DNA of 64,000 bases. It comes from Taxawa tesnikishii (nom. ined.). Its lineage: Eukaryota; Ascomycota; Dothideomycetes; Dothideales. The stretch spans positions 2,108,001 through 2,172,000 of the forward strand of contig JAPDRO010000001.1 in NCBI GenBank assembly GCA_030247885.1, read 5' to 3'. The translations under genes and the position numbers were made by a program. Position 1 is the stretch's first letter. Each line of letters begins with the position of its first letter. The notes below the pieces were generated by a model. The model did no database searches, was not told the origin of the DNA, and saw only the letters and a list, made by a program, of their open reading frames with translations. Positions 49,900 to 61,007 of this stretch are shown in pieces.

Positions 49900-50594
49900 G
49901 CGGCTTCTGCGACGTTCTGCTTTTCGTTCTGCGTCCGGGCGTCCTGGAGGATTGTGATTTCTGAAGATACCTCTCTGCTGTTGATGATGATAATGATGTA
50001 TGGGACGCCGTTGGATAGGGAGTTGGTTCTTCAGGTGTCTATCATGTCATGTTCCCAAATCGAGTTTCTCGCAAACGCGAACAACAGACTGAATGTTGCT
50101 CCATCCTTACTCGACTCGGCCGTGTTTCCTCTTCGGGTATGCTTTGCGTATACAAGGCATGGCTGAAGTTCACGGCCATCAGCGGCTGCGTCAGCGCGCC
50201 ATACGACAGTTCTACGGCCGTTCCCGACAGTGGGCGAAAACTCGGGATACAAAGCTTCCGTTCATGCTGAGATGCTCCGGGTGGCTTTGATGTTGTGATT
50301 GCTGCTGCCTGTACATATCGGCTGAACTGTCTGCAGTCTTTGACGGAGATAAGATCACAAAGTGAAGCCGTACAGCGCCAAGCCTCGGATATATCGCATC
50401 TCTGTTCACGGAAGCTTCTCCGACTGCGCTTGGTCTACTCGTCATCGCAGCAAAATCGCTGTATCAAGGGAAAGACCACCAGTCGTTTTCGTGTTTCCTA
50501 AAGCCATCGAGGGTCTGGGTCGGAGTTCAATTGGTCGGTTCTAGCGTTCTTTATAAACTCTTGCCTTTCCTGCCTTTCATACGCTCTTTCTGAA
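49900..50594. other. Intergenic between NDC80 and NAPE-PLD-like gene
   Basis: No gene seen. Confidence 0.5.
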
Positions 50595-51984
50595 ATGCAT
50601 TCACTTTCCCGTACCACTCCCCTACGCTCTGTCTTGAAAGCGAGAAGAACAATAGGCATGCCGCAACGGACACAATTCCACACCAGCTCAAAGATGGGCG
50701 CCGGTGGAACTTCAGGTGCCCTCTATGCTGTTGTGTCGTCGCCCTTCCAGGCCACTGGTAGAGAACCGGAAGAAGCGAAAGAACTGAGACACCATGCAAA
50801 GGGCGGCAAGGGCTTCATCAATCCATGGGATTCTTATATTGAAAGAGGTGGATTTGAGATCGGATGGGCGATGATCAAGTATGTTGTAGACCGCGAGCCA
50901 ATCCTGCAGCGCTAGTGCTGACAACCATCACGGCGCAAGATCCAAGGCAAATCCAACAGCCCAGACACTACACCACCAACCATCCCTGTACGCAAACCTG
51001 AGTTTCTTCCTACACGTGAGACACCCGCACTGCGAGCTACCTGGCTCGGACATGCTTGCTACTATGTCGAATTTCCGAGCGGCTTCCGCGTCCTCTTCGA
51101 CCCAGTCTTCACAGAGCGCTGCTCGCCATTCACATTCATGGGGCCGAAGAGATACACAGAGATGCCGTGCAAGATTGAGGACATACCATACATAGATGCT
51201 GTGGTCATATCGCATAGTCACTACGACCACCTGTCGCATCCCACCGTCACGGAGATTGCGAAGAAGCACCCGAACGTGCATTTCTTTGTGCCATTGAAAA
51301 ACAAACAGTGGTTTGAGAAGTGCGGCATACACAACGTGACCGAGCTGGATTGGTGGCAGTCGAGGGAAATCAAGCTGTCGGCAAGGAGAAGTTCGAGAGA
51401 CGAGCCGGCGGAAGCTAGGCATGGCGAAGACAACGAGGCAATAGAGGCAGGCGAACAAGGGGATATCTCTGCAACTCTAGGCTGTCTTCCTTGCCAACAC
51501 ACGAGCGCGCGGACTCCATTCGACAAATCGCATACGCTTTGGGCATCGTGGAGCGTGGAAAGCGGAGGGAAGAAGATATGGTTCGGCGGCGATACTGGAT
51601 ACCGTGCAGTCCCCGAGCTACCGAAAGACGTGGACGATTACGACCCGACGCACAACTTTCCCGCCTGCCCGGCCTTCAAACAGATCGGAGATCTGCGTGG
51701 TCCTTTGACCTTGGCCTGATCCCTATTGGAGCCTACGACCCGCGCTGGATCATGTCTCCTATGCACTGCAATCCATACGACAGCGTCAATGTTTTTATTG
51801 ACACCAAATGCCGCCAGGCTCTAGGCATTCATTGGGGCACCTGGGTGCTGACCGAAGAAGAAGTTCTCGAGCCCCTCGGGTCTTGAAGAAAGCTCTGGCT
51901 TGGAAGGATATCCCTGAGGAGGGTGTCTTCGACACTTGCGACATTGGCGAGAGTCGTGAGTACGGTGGGCCGAAGACGCCTTGA
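50595..51984 (+). CDS. NAPE-PLD-like metallo-beta-lactamase-fold hydrolase, three frame breaks
   Basis: Resembles N-acylphosphatidylethanolamine phospholipase D (yeast Fmp30), which releases N-acylethanolamines from membrane lipid. The N-terminus ([16 protein letters not shown] then [10 protein letters not shown]) looks like a mitochondrial presequence. The metal-binding core has [15 protein letters not shown], the HxHxDH motif in [11 protein letters not shown] (51210-51242), WFGGDTGY and [10 protein letters not shown]. Exon 1 is 50595-50878 and exon 2 50916-51984, with a very short 37-nt intron (gtatgt..gctag). Frame breaks lie at about 50938 (AA), TTT 51704-51706 and CCCC 51872-51875. Three added bases give 451 residues ending EYGGPKTP. 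The splice model around 50880-50940 is the least certain part. Confidence 0.85.
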
Positions 51985-52158
51985 TTTTGGGTGCTTGGAC
52001 CTATCGCTTGTACAGTACGTTCACTTTCGATGGTGTATTCGAACAAAGACCTTTTTTCTCTAGTTTCTTGTTGCATGGCAAGTTGGCATTAGACATTATT
52101 CTATCATCATCTCTTTTCCTTCGCAAAGCTTGGGTCTTCAACAATAGTAACCATAAGC

Positions 52159-52956
52159 TCAGAGCTCCGCAAAGATCAAGCCCATCGCCAACATTGCAAC
52201 CGCTGCGGCCGCAAAACTGCCTCCGACCGCATCCGACGACGCCGCGCCACCAGTTGACGCCTCCATTGACGAAGTCGCCGCCGCACTGGTGCTATATGTC
52301 AGGGTGCCAGGGTAGTTTGCCGCCGTAGTGGTTCCAGTCAGCGACGCTGGCGTTACTGTCGCAAGAGAAACAGAGTCCGTCAGGATGGAGCCCGTGGCGG
52401 AGGTGTTGACAACCAGGCCGGCCGTGACGATTGGAAGCGTGCTGTTGGATGTGGTCATGCTGGCGGCTGTCGTCCCGGGCGCAGTCGTACTCGATGCAGC
52501 GGCAGCATCAGTTGTGGTGCTGGCATCAACAGCTGTGGAAGCGTCGCTTGCTGCTGCTGCTGCGGCCGCTGAGGAGCTGACGGCGGAGGCGTCACTCATC
52601 TGGCTCGACATGATGCCGCTGCCGGGGCAAAATTCGGTCGCAACACTTGACACGGCTAAATCATACACCATCAGCCACTGCGCGTCTATCACAGGATGGA
52701 CGCCGTTAGTATACATACCATTTTGGTCTGAAGAGCTACAAGCACCTCGAATGTCATTGGCGAGCTGTTGCAACAGCGACGCGTTGTTGCAGATACAGTT
52801 GATGTTGGCTATGCTGCAGTCTGAGCCGTTGATCCCGTCCAACAGCGGCTTCTGAGCGCATTCGGGGATGTTGGCTAGAGAGGATGTGGCTTGTGGCGCT
52901 GCCCAGCCTGTGGGTGCGAGAAGCACGGCGGCCTTGATGATTGCCTGGAAACGCAT
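52159..52956 (-). CDS. CFEM-like GPI-anchored cell-surface protein
   Basis: Exons in reading order: 52956-52719 and 52655-52159, 244 residues. A signal peptide (MRFQAIIKAAVLLAPTGWAA) is followed by a CFEM-like module with six Cys (PEC, DC, CIC, GAC, FC), then a long Ser/Thr/Ala-rich stalk and a hydrophobic tail (AAAAVAMLAMGLIFAEL) typical of GPI signals. Two of the eight CFEM Cys positions are absent, and the usual Asp between Cys 3 and 4 is Asn, so classical heme binding is doubtful. The 63-nt intron (52718-52656, gtatgt..tttag) has no stop and is a multiple of three; removing it places the last Cys at family-like spacing. Likely at the plasma membrane or wall. Confidence 0.8.
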   Translation of the reverse strand: MRFQAIIKAAVLLAPTGWAAPQATSSLANIPECAQKPLLDGINGSDCSIANINCICNNASLLQQLANDIRGACSSSDQNGMYTNGVHPVIDAQWLMVYDLAVSSVATEFCPGSGIMSSQMSDASAVSSSAAAAAAASDASTAVDASTTTDAAAASSTTAPGTTAASMTTSNSTLPIVTAGLVVNTSATGSILTDSVSLATVTPASLTGTTTAANYPGTLTYSTSAAATSSMEASTGGAASSDAVGGSFAAAAVAMLAMGLIFAEL

Positions 52957-53638
52957 CTTGGGTATCGTAGTAAAAGTGACTAACGAGTGTTAGAGTTGAC
53001 GGGACTGCAGGTAAACACTGAGAGGGATGGGGGAAAGAAACGAACAGGTGTTGGAGCATTGCTGTTGCTCAACTCTCAATTCTTATATCTATTTCCTCTT
53101 ACGTTTTCGTCTATCTCTATACCGCTCCATTCCTCCTATCTATACCAGGCACCCAGAGACGATTGCAGCATATTGCGACAAGTTCCCGAACGCCACATTG
53201 CCAACATTTCTCATACTGCTCGGTTCGGTCGCGGAGTTACCCAGTAGCTATGTCGCTACCGCAATCGGACAGGAATGCGGCTGGGTACATCCCACGCAGC
53301 GTCATTCCACAGCACTGTCTCACCATCTCCGTTTTTATCCTCTTTGTCTCGTTTGAGCCACCGCATGACTCACGTTTGCAGCTCTGACGCCTCGGGCCGA
53401 TGGTGGCACACAGGACAAAGAGAGTCGCGTTTGGGATGTCGAGCAATCAGATGTCTGACGCAGTAAGTTGCCATGCCCTCCCTCTGTGTCGGTCTTCAAT
53501 TGCGTCAGCGTAGACGTCGGAGGAATCGATTTGCTATTCGCTTTGTCTGTTGCCGTCTTTCTTAATTTGTCTGTCATCCGTTTCTTCGTGGCGCTATACG
53601 GGGCGCACATATACTCCAAGACTAGAATAGGAAACATC
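52957..53638. other. Divergent promoter region, CFEM gene (-) and hypothetical gene (+)
   Basis: No gene seen. The plus frame that begins at 53468 merges into the next gene, but its first ATG supported by protein-like sequence is at 53639. Confidence 0.45.
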
Positions 53639-54480
53639 ATGACAACAACAGTGCCGCCAACTCTTCCACACTCGCGGTATCACGAGCTGCATAAATACCT
53701 TCCCGAAATTTTCAGTCCATCGTCCTCATCGCCCGCTTCTGCACATTCGCAAACCTCAGAAAAAGGCGAAACCGATGGAGGAAGAGGAAACGCTGAATCC
53801 GACAACTTCCTCTCCCGCGCGCTGAACTACTCTCGGTAAGGTGGTATCCCTCGATCCCACCTCCCTCTCTCCCCCAACCGTCTACTCATCGCTCGGACCC
53901 CTCGACTTTACCCACTGACACCAGATCGCAGCCGCCTCCACGCCCACACGTCCAACCAAGTCTCCTCCGCCACGGGCACGATCCCCTCTTACGCACGCGT
54001 CATGCACGCCCACACCCTGAACCAGCTCTCCCAAGTGCCCACACACAGCCGTTCCAGCCCTCAGCACTACAGCACCCCGCCCCTCTCTCCAGCAGCCCCC
54101 TCGTCTGAGTACATCCCGTGCCGCAATGCGTGCGCGAGAACGGTCAAACGCAGGTCCGGCGGCGGAACCAGCTGCCCGACCGAGGGGGTCTGGCGGCCGA
54201 TGTAGCGCGCTTGCGCCTCGGCTCGGACGTGGAAGAGGGCGTGCTGGCGCCGCGCTCTGCTCCCGATTCGTACAGTGCTGTTGGTGATCGCGAAGTGGTT
54301 GTCGAGGCGAGGACGGCGGTCGGGAGGAGACGTGAGAGTGAGCCCGGATATCCTACGAGCAGTCGTAGTGACGGCGGCGGAGCTTGCAGGGGCGCTGGTA
54401 CCGCGGGACGGATGAGGAGGCCTGGGGAGGGCGTCTTGGGGAAGTGGGTCAGATGGGGTGAAGTTTGGTCTGAAGGGTGA
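53639..54480 (+). CDS. Hypothetical protein, Ser/Pro-rich, one frame break
   Basis: I do not recognise this protein. Exons 53639-53835 and 53932-54480 (96-nt intron, gtaagg..gcag). It opens MTTTVPPTLPHSRYHELHKY, with a low-complexity Ser stretch after residue 25, then RALNYSR-RLHAHTSNQ across the intron and a Ser/Pro-rich middle. At CCC 54115-54117 the frame appears one base short: reading on gives VPQCVRENGQ and a basic, Gly-rich C-terminus to the stop at 54478-54480 (248 residues). Without the extra base the protein ends at 54205. No signal peptide, membrane helix or known motif is seen. It may be lineage-restricted. Confidence 0.5.
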
Positions 54481-54612
54481 TTCGAGGGGGCCACGCGGGG
54501 AAACGAGAACGTGACCGAGTACTCTCGATGGGGTAAACAGATGGCTTGATTTTTTTTTCTTGATTTTTTTTTAGTTTGTAGAGTACCACCAATATGCCAA
54601 ATCAAAAGATCG
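54481..54612. other. Short convergent spacer with two poly-T runs
   Basis: Two T runs of about nine and nine bases lie at 54550-54574 between the 3' ends of the hypothetical gene (+) and the cyclase gene (-). Confidence 0.6.
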
Positions 54613-55901
54613 CTAGTATGTTTGGGGGCTCGCTACGCCTCCCGGAACATTGCAAGGCTCGCTGGTGATGAAGAAAGTATATCTTCCACTCTTCTTGCAC
54701 TGCTGTGAAAGCTTCTCCAGATCGAACAGCTCGCCGATGGTGCAGCCCCAGCCCGCGAGCAGGACTTCGTGCATCATGTAATCCTGCTTTGATGGCCAGC
54801 GCTCGAACGAAGGCTGGTCGCCCGCGACGGCGGAAAAGTTCTCCCAGATCCATTGCAGGACCTCTTCACTTTGCTCCACGCCGAAGAAGCTGGGCGGCAT
54901 CGCTTTGCTGAGGGCGCTCAACTCGTCTCGCGACTTTTCGGCGTATTGCGCCATGTAGCCTAGTACGCACGTCGGGGTTAGCCATGCTCGAAGAAAGGCA
55001 GATCTGAGGCACCGAGCGGAGTGTATCTTGCGACGTTGGCCGGATTGCACTCACCAGACCTGATGATCAGGATATCACCGAACTTGAACTCGACGCCCTC
55101 CCACTCTGCAACCTTCTTAAGGTCACTGAGGGGGATGTCGCCAGCCTCGAATGCATTGTGCGCAGGCTTTCCCTGTTCCTGCATCCAGGCGTACCAGTCC
55201 AGCAATACACCGCGACCCACAATACCTTGCTCAGTCCATGCACCGATGCCATTCACGTTGGTTGCATTGGGACCTGAGATCTGCTCCACCGTCACATTGT
55301 TATAGAAGCGTTGCGCTTTTTGGTAGGCGAAGTGACGCAAGCCGTCCCCTGTTACGAGCGCAAGTCAGCGATTCTGGATGTGTGGGCATTTAGAAAGCAC
55401 CCGAGAAGTGGATCAAGGACTTGTTACATTGACTGCTAGATTGCGTGTTGAAGGACCAAGTGTCGTCGTGCACGATTCGGGGCGCCTTCTGGTAGACGTG
55501 CTTGTGGAAGACTTGACGGCCGAAGAAGGGGATGTCGTTTTGAGCGTCCAGGGGCCAGTTCAGGGAGATTCTTGTGGGCGAGTCGGTCAGCAAATGTGGC
55601 CGTGCTTCCTCTCGTGAGGAGAATGACTAGAGTCTTCCCAGCGCATGTACGATGCATAGAAGAGTACGTGTGGTGGATTACCTGGTGCCGGTCTTGATTT
55701 CGGCCGCTGCCTCTTTCACAACGTCATCGGTCAAGCGGTTGAGAAAGCCCAGTTCATCATCCTTTCCATATCTAAGTCGCTCAGCAACTGACTACGTTGG
55801 AACACAGGGCTCAGGTGGTCTTACAATCCCCAGGCATTGAGCATTGGGCCATCCTTGTCGATGGGAAGATCAGAGAACTTGGGAATGCTCGGTGGAGACA
55901 T
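54613..55901 (-). CDS. Cyclase-family (PF04199, kynurenine-formamidase-like) metal-dependent hydrolase
   Basis: Exons in reading order: 55901-55825, 55771-55682, 55570-55428, 55348-55055, 54959-54613; 316 residues, no frame break. Starts MSPPSIPKFSDLPIDKDGP, a pattern shared by fungal members, then YGKDDELGFLNRL, RISLNWPLDAQ, the active-site region QWDGLRHFAYQ (formed across intron 3), GVLLDWYAW, FGDILIIRSGY and DYMMHEVLLAGWG. The canonical HxGTHxDxPxH metal motif of bacterial cyclases is only partly kept (D and the last H). No secretion signal. The reaction is unknown; related enzymes hydrolyse formamides or cyclic amides and esters. Confidence 0.88.
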
Positions 55902-56801
55902 GTTTGGTGGTCAAAGATGCAGTGGCGGAGACAGACAAGAAGAGCAAGTCTCGACAATGGTCTCAGAGACGACAGGGTGGAAAGACGAGGCTACATGTAC
56001 TGTTGATGTCTCCGCAGCGGAGACAGCAGAGGGTACCCAGATGTACCGAGATAGTTGGACCTGCTATATCCGGTGTCGGCAAATTGGCCGATCAGAGCGG
56101 AAAAGCACCAGTTCACGTCGAGAATGCCGGAAACGATGGATATGGAGGAGGCACATGTATACAACGCAAGTCTCGCAAAGAACGACGTCCGGTCTGCTAG
56201 AAGATAGAGGATTGCATTGTTACTGACGCTCTAGACGCACAGGGAGTAGGGAGTAGGGAGTAGGGGGCAGGGGGCAGGGAGTAGGGAGCAGGCAGCTGAA
56301 AGATGGCGGGCAGTTGCTTGCTTGCGTGCACAGGGAATGGGATGGAAGATTTTTGACCCGAGTCGGCAAGAGCTGCCGACGGAAGGAAAACCCGAAGGAA
56401 GGAGCGATGGAGCGCTGGAGCGCTGGAGCGAGCTGGGGCTGCGTGCGATTCCAACGTCAGAGCTTCCATTCTGCCAAGACAACAGTCGAGCTTACAATAG
56501 CTTCCTCAAAAACGCGCGCTGCCATCACAACAATCTCTGTCACTAACTTTTGTCCACCAACGCAACACGTCCGTGTCTATTGTCGCACGCGTGAAACAAC
56601 AGTCGCCGGCAACTCACAAACTCACAACACCACTTCTTCGCAGCAAACTTCTTCCCTGAGAAAGTCCGAAACAAACCTTCCGTCAAAGTCTGCAAGCAGC
56701 CACCTGCTTCTTGTCGTTGGCCTCCCTCGAACTAACGCTCCTTCTTCACAGTGGCGGGTGTCAAATACATCAAGAAGACTGCGAACCAGCAGGAAGACGA
56801 A
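55902..56801. other. Divergent promoter region, cyclase gene (-) and RCC1 (+)
   Basis: No gene seen. Holds the G-rich minisatellite at 56241-56292. The frame starting at 56751 uses GTG; the first usable RCC1 ATG is 56802. Confidence 0.5.
56241..56292 (+). repeat. G-rich minisatellite (GGGAGTA-like units), candidate G-quadruplex
   Basis: About seven units of GGGAGTA or GGGGGCA in tandem, giving seven separate runs of three or more G with 2-4-nt loops. Lies 340 nt upstream of the cyclase ATG and 510 nt upstream of the RCC1 ATG. Confidence 0.85.
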
Positions 56802-58630
56802 ATGCCTCCAAAGAAGACCGTCAATGCCCCTACACGCGCCTCGACTCGTACAAAAGCAACTCCTGATGCGCCAGAGAAACCCACAGCCAACACCAAGGCC
56901 AAGGTAACCAAGAAGGCTCCCGCTAAGGCTGCGACCGGTAAGCCACGCGGCCGGCCCAAGAAGGAGGTCACTGAGACTACGACCGCGAAAGGAAAAGCGA
57001 CGGCGACTGCAGATGGTACGTTGCGCGCTCCAACGGTTTCACGGCATCGCGAACAAAACTGAAGGTTTCTTAGATGCCCCCAAGAAGAGAGGCCGTCCAC
57101 CAAAGAAGGCTGCCGCTGCGAGCGTAGAGCCCGAAGAGAAGCCCAAGGTCTCTCGAAAGCGCAAGGCCACCGACGAGCCTGAACCGGCACCGTCCAAGAA
57201 AACAAAGGTCGTCACCAAAGGCGAAGTCATCAATGAGGCCCCGAAGCAAAAGCTCCACGTCTACGTCTTTGGCGAGGGTTCCTCCGGCGAACTTGGCCTC
57301 GGCACTGCTAAGAATGCAATCGACGTCAAGCGCCCACGTCTGAACGCAATGCTCGAGAAGGAGGGTGTGGTGCAGATTGCGGCAGGTGGCATGCACGTCA
57401 TCGCGCTCACCGCGGACAACAGAATTCTGACGTGGGGTGTCAACGACCAGGGTGCTCTAGGCAGAGATACCGCTTGGGACGGTGGCCTGAAAGACATGGA
57501 CGACAACAAGAGCGACAGCGACTCGGACGATGATGCCGAGGATAACGGACTGAACCCCCACGAGAGCACTCCAACTGCCATCCCTTCCGAAAGGTTTCGG
57601 CCAGAGGGTGCCTCGGAGGATACGGTTTTCGTTCAAGTCGCTGCTGGTGACTCCATGTCCTTTGCACTGACCGATGATGGCCAAGTATGGGGTTGGGGCA
57701 CATTCAGGGTACGTGTCCATTCCAGGTTACACAATGTGTGGTGCTAACACGTCACAGAGCAACGAAGGCATTTTCGGATTCACCGCCGATGTGCTCGTTC
57801 AGAAGGAGCCAATGCTCGTTGCTGGCCTGAAGAAGATCACGAGACTCGCGTGTGGCGCAAACCACGTTCTTGCACTCGACAGCGCCGGATCTGTGTTCGC
57901 TTGGGGCTCTGGCCAACAGAACCAACTCGGTCGCAAAGTCGTCGAGCGTACTAAGATTCAAGGGCTGATTCCCCGCGAGTTTGGACTCCCTCGGAAGCAA
58001 ATCAAACACATCTCATGCGGCGCTTATCATTCCTTTGCCATCGACAACAAGGACAGGGTTTTTACTTGGGGTTTGAACAACTACGGCGAGACTGGTATCC
58101 CCGAACGTGCTGGAGAGGACGACGCCGTCATCATTTCACCCAAGGAGGTCAAGGCTTTGAGCGGCAAGAACATCACCTGCATTCAAGGCGGTGGCCATCA
58201 CTCCATCGCCGTCACAGGTGAGGGCGATTGCCTCGTCTGGGGTCGTGTTGACGGCCACCAGATGGGTATTCCAATGGGCGAACTCCCTGAAGAGGACGTC
58301 ATCAAGGATCAGCGCAACGCGCCTCGCATTTTGAAGGTTCCCACTAAGGTAACAGCCATCTCAGAGCCAGTCCAACAAGTGACAGCTGGAAGCGAGCACT
58401 GCATTGCAATCACCCAGGATGGCAAGGCCTACTCGTGGGGTTTCAACACAAACTACCAGTGCGGCCTCGGCAGCACCGACGACATTGAGGTCGCGACACG
58501 CATCGAGAACACGGCCGTCAAAGACAAGAAGCTCAACTTCGCCGCTGCCGGTGGCCAATATTCTCTGTTGACGGCTCCTATGGAGGATGAGACTGCAACA
58601 ACGAACGGCGTGAACGGAGAGGCTCACTAG
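56802..58630 (+). CDS. RCC1 / Ran guanine-nucleotide exchange factor (Pim1/Prp20 type)
   Basis: Chromatin-bound GEF that loads GTP on Ran, setting the direction of nuclear transport and spindle assembly. Exons 56802-57015, 57074-57708, 57758-58630; 573 residues, frame intact. The basic N-terminal 130 residues carry two AT-hook-like cores (GKPRGRPKK and KKRGRPPKK), fit for DNA binding and nuclear import. The seven-bladed propeller follows, with RCC1 repeats recognisable as VYVFGEGSSGELGLG, LTWGVNDQGALGR, VWGWGTF, FAWGSGQQNQLGR, FTWGLNNYGETG, LVWGRVDGHQMG and YSWGFNTNYQCGLG. An acidic loop (SDSDSDDDAEDNG) is inserted after blade 2. Confidence 0.95.
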
Positions 58631-59653
58631 GAAAGAGTAAACGGAGATGCTCCCCAGTAAGGAGTGCGCTCGCTGTCGAAGGGAGCGGCAGAACGCCAAT
58701 TGCATTCTGGCCTTCGAGGTTCGAGGAGGGTAAGGCAGCTAGTCAAGGGATGGGAAATTGCTGGAGGGGACGGTATTTTGCGATGTACTCGACGTTGAAT
58801 GGAAGGTTGACAGGGTGCTTCTTATCTTTCTTCTGGACGTGAGGCAGGGGTGGTCCCTCCGGCTTTTACTGTACTTTTAATAGTCGTACAAACTGAGCAG
58901 CTGCATGCAATTCTCTACGAAAGCAAGACCCACTTCTATCCCAAAATGACGCTGCGCGAAGGCTACCGGAAATGAGCATGGCCTAACAGATCGGGCCTGC
59001 GCACGAGTGACCCCTTTTGATTGATGTTCGAGAGTGAAAGGTTTAGTGAAGCTCGAGTGAACGAAGTACAGTTTGATTGCTCGCTTTCGAGCAGTGACGG
59101 AACAAAACAGTGTGTTGCTCAAGGTGTTCCTGCAAGCCGAAGCCATGGTCGGTGCACGGTCTGAGATCCTCCCTCGCTTGACGTCTCATCTTCATCCTTC
59201 CAACCCTTCTGCTTGATCGCGGTCTGTGTCTCTTGCGCACACACACGCGCCCTGGCTCATCGCGTGCCTGCTTGCCATTTTTCCTTCTCTGTGGACCACG
59301 ATCCGCGATCTGAGGATCAGTACGGCTCAGATCGAGCACAGTTTGCGGTTTGCAGGCGTGTCATCCAATCAAGGTCGTATGAATCGCTGGTGTGACCTCG
59401 TCATTCTGGCGTGTTGTTTACGCGCTCACGCGCGAACACTCCACCACCGCGACGGCTGCGCTACAGCAGTGTGTTGTAACAGGAAGCCACGAGAGAGCCG
59501 CATGGTGATGATGATGATGATGAAGCAGCAACATAATCGTAATGACCAGCCACCACGTAAACAGCTACAAAGATAGGTCTTCTACGTCTCCGTGCATCCT
59601 TCATTCCGACTTTCACGCAACCTTCCTCTCACTTCCTTCAAACACCAGTGGAC
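58631..59653. other. 1.0-kb intergenic region before the aldo-keto reductase gene
   Basis: No gene seen. A short gatgat repeat lies near 59505-59523; the apparent Met run in that frame is not a gene. Confidence 0.45.
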
Positions 59654-61007
59654 ATGTCAGGCTACCTCCCACCACACTACGGCGAAGGCGAAGGCCAATG
59701 CTCCGAAATCTACCAGGCCAAGTATGATCTCAAACCCACCGACATCTCCGGCGGCTCCGAGGAGATCAAGGACTACTGGCTTGGACTCCCAGAAGACGTC
59801 ATTCCCACCGTCAACACACTCATCACGATCGGTCAGACGTCCGAGGACGAGCTGATTAAAGTGCAGCCGATCGGTTTCGGTCTCTGGGGCTGGGGGATGT
59901 GCTGAGCTACGGATGGGGACCGTCTGGAGGTTACGACCAGAAGCTCAACGACGACAGCATCCACGGCGCATGGAAGGCCATCTTCCAACGATGCACCAAC
60001 GTCCTTCTCGATACCGCAGAACACTACGGCTACACGGACGGCTACTCTGAGAAGAAGGTGGGCGACTTCTGGAGCGAGGAGCAGACGAATAATACCCTCG
60101 ATCGCAGCAGAATCGTGCTGGCGACAAAGTATTTCCCGACGCCATGGAGACATCCGTGGAGATACCCAAACATTGTGCTGGAGGCGTTCTCGGGATCCAT
60201 CCAGCGCACGAGATTGGGAAACATTGACATCTACCAGCTGCACGGACCGAGCCACTGGGGCTACTGGCCGCGCCTGGATACGTTGTGCGACGCGCTCGTC
60301 AAGGCGTACAAGACGGGCCAGTGTAAGGCGATCGGGACCTGCAACCTGAGCTTCCAGCAGGTAAAGAGTGTGTATACCATACTGAAGAGGGTACGCTGTC
60401 TCCGCCTCGAGATCCGACTTTATACGAAGCTTCCTCGACGATCACTGACAACTCAACCCTCAGCACAATGTTCCATACGTCTCCAACCAAGTCGAGTTCT
60501 CGCTCGTTCGACAAGACCCCTGGACCTGCGGCATGATCGAGAAATGCCACAAGCTGGGCGTGAGTCAACCCCCTTTCCCCCCTTACTTGCCATTTCCTCC
60601 AGCACTCCATTAACCCTTCTTGCCTCCAGATCGTGACCATCGCCTACAGCCCCATCGCCCTCGGCCGCCTTTCGGGCAAATACAGCAACCGCAATCATCC
60701 ACGCGGCAACCGCAACTTCGGCCACATCCAGTGGGACAAGATCCAGCCGATCGTCGACGAACTGACGCGCATCGGCGCAAAGGAAGGCAAGACGCCCTCG
60801 GCCGTCGCGCTCAACTGGGTCATCTGCAAGGGCGCGATCCCCATCCCAACGGTCAAGAACCGCGACCAGGTCACGGATAACCTGCAGGCTTTGGGCTGGC
60901 GGTTGAGCAAGGAGGACGAGAACAGACTTGATGTGCTGGGCCTGACCAACTCGCCGGATTGGTACACTTACAGCCACTTTCAGAACTGGTGGTGGCAGCA
61001 AGGATGA
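59654..61007 (+). CDS. Aldo-keto reductase family protein, one frame break
   Basis: NADPH-dependent oxidoreductase of the (beta/alpha)8-barrel AKR superfamily; substrate unknown. Exons 59654-60390, 60464-60559, 60630-61007. An N-terminal extension of about 70 residues precedes the barrel. Catalytic positions visible: Asp and Tyr in LLDTAEHYG, Lys in LATKYF, His in YQLHGPS. Cofactor-end motifs are IAYSPIALGRLSGKY and IPIPTVKNRDQV. A frame break at GGGGG 59892-59896 divides GLWGWG from DVLSYGWG; one added base gives 403 residues. ATG at 59654 is the first in frame (59648 is GTG). The fungal relatives I recall are similar in length. Confidence 0.9.
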
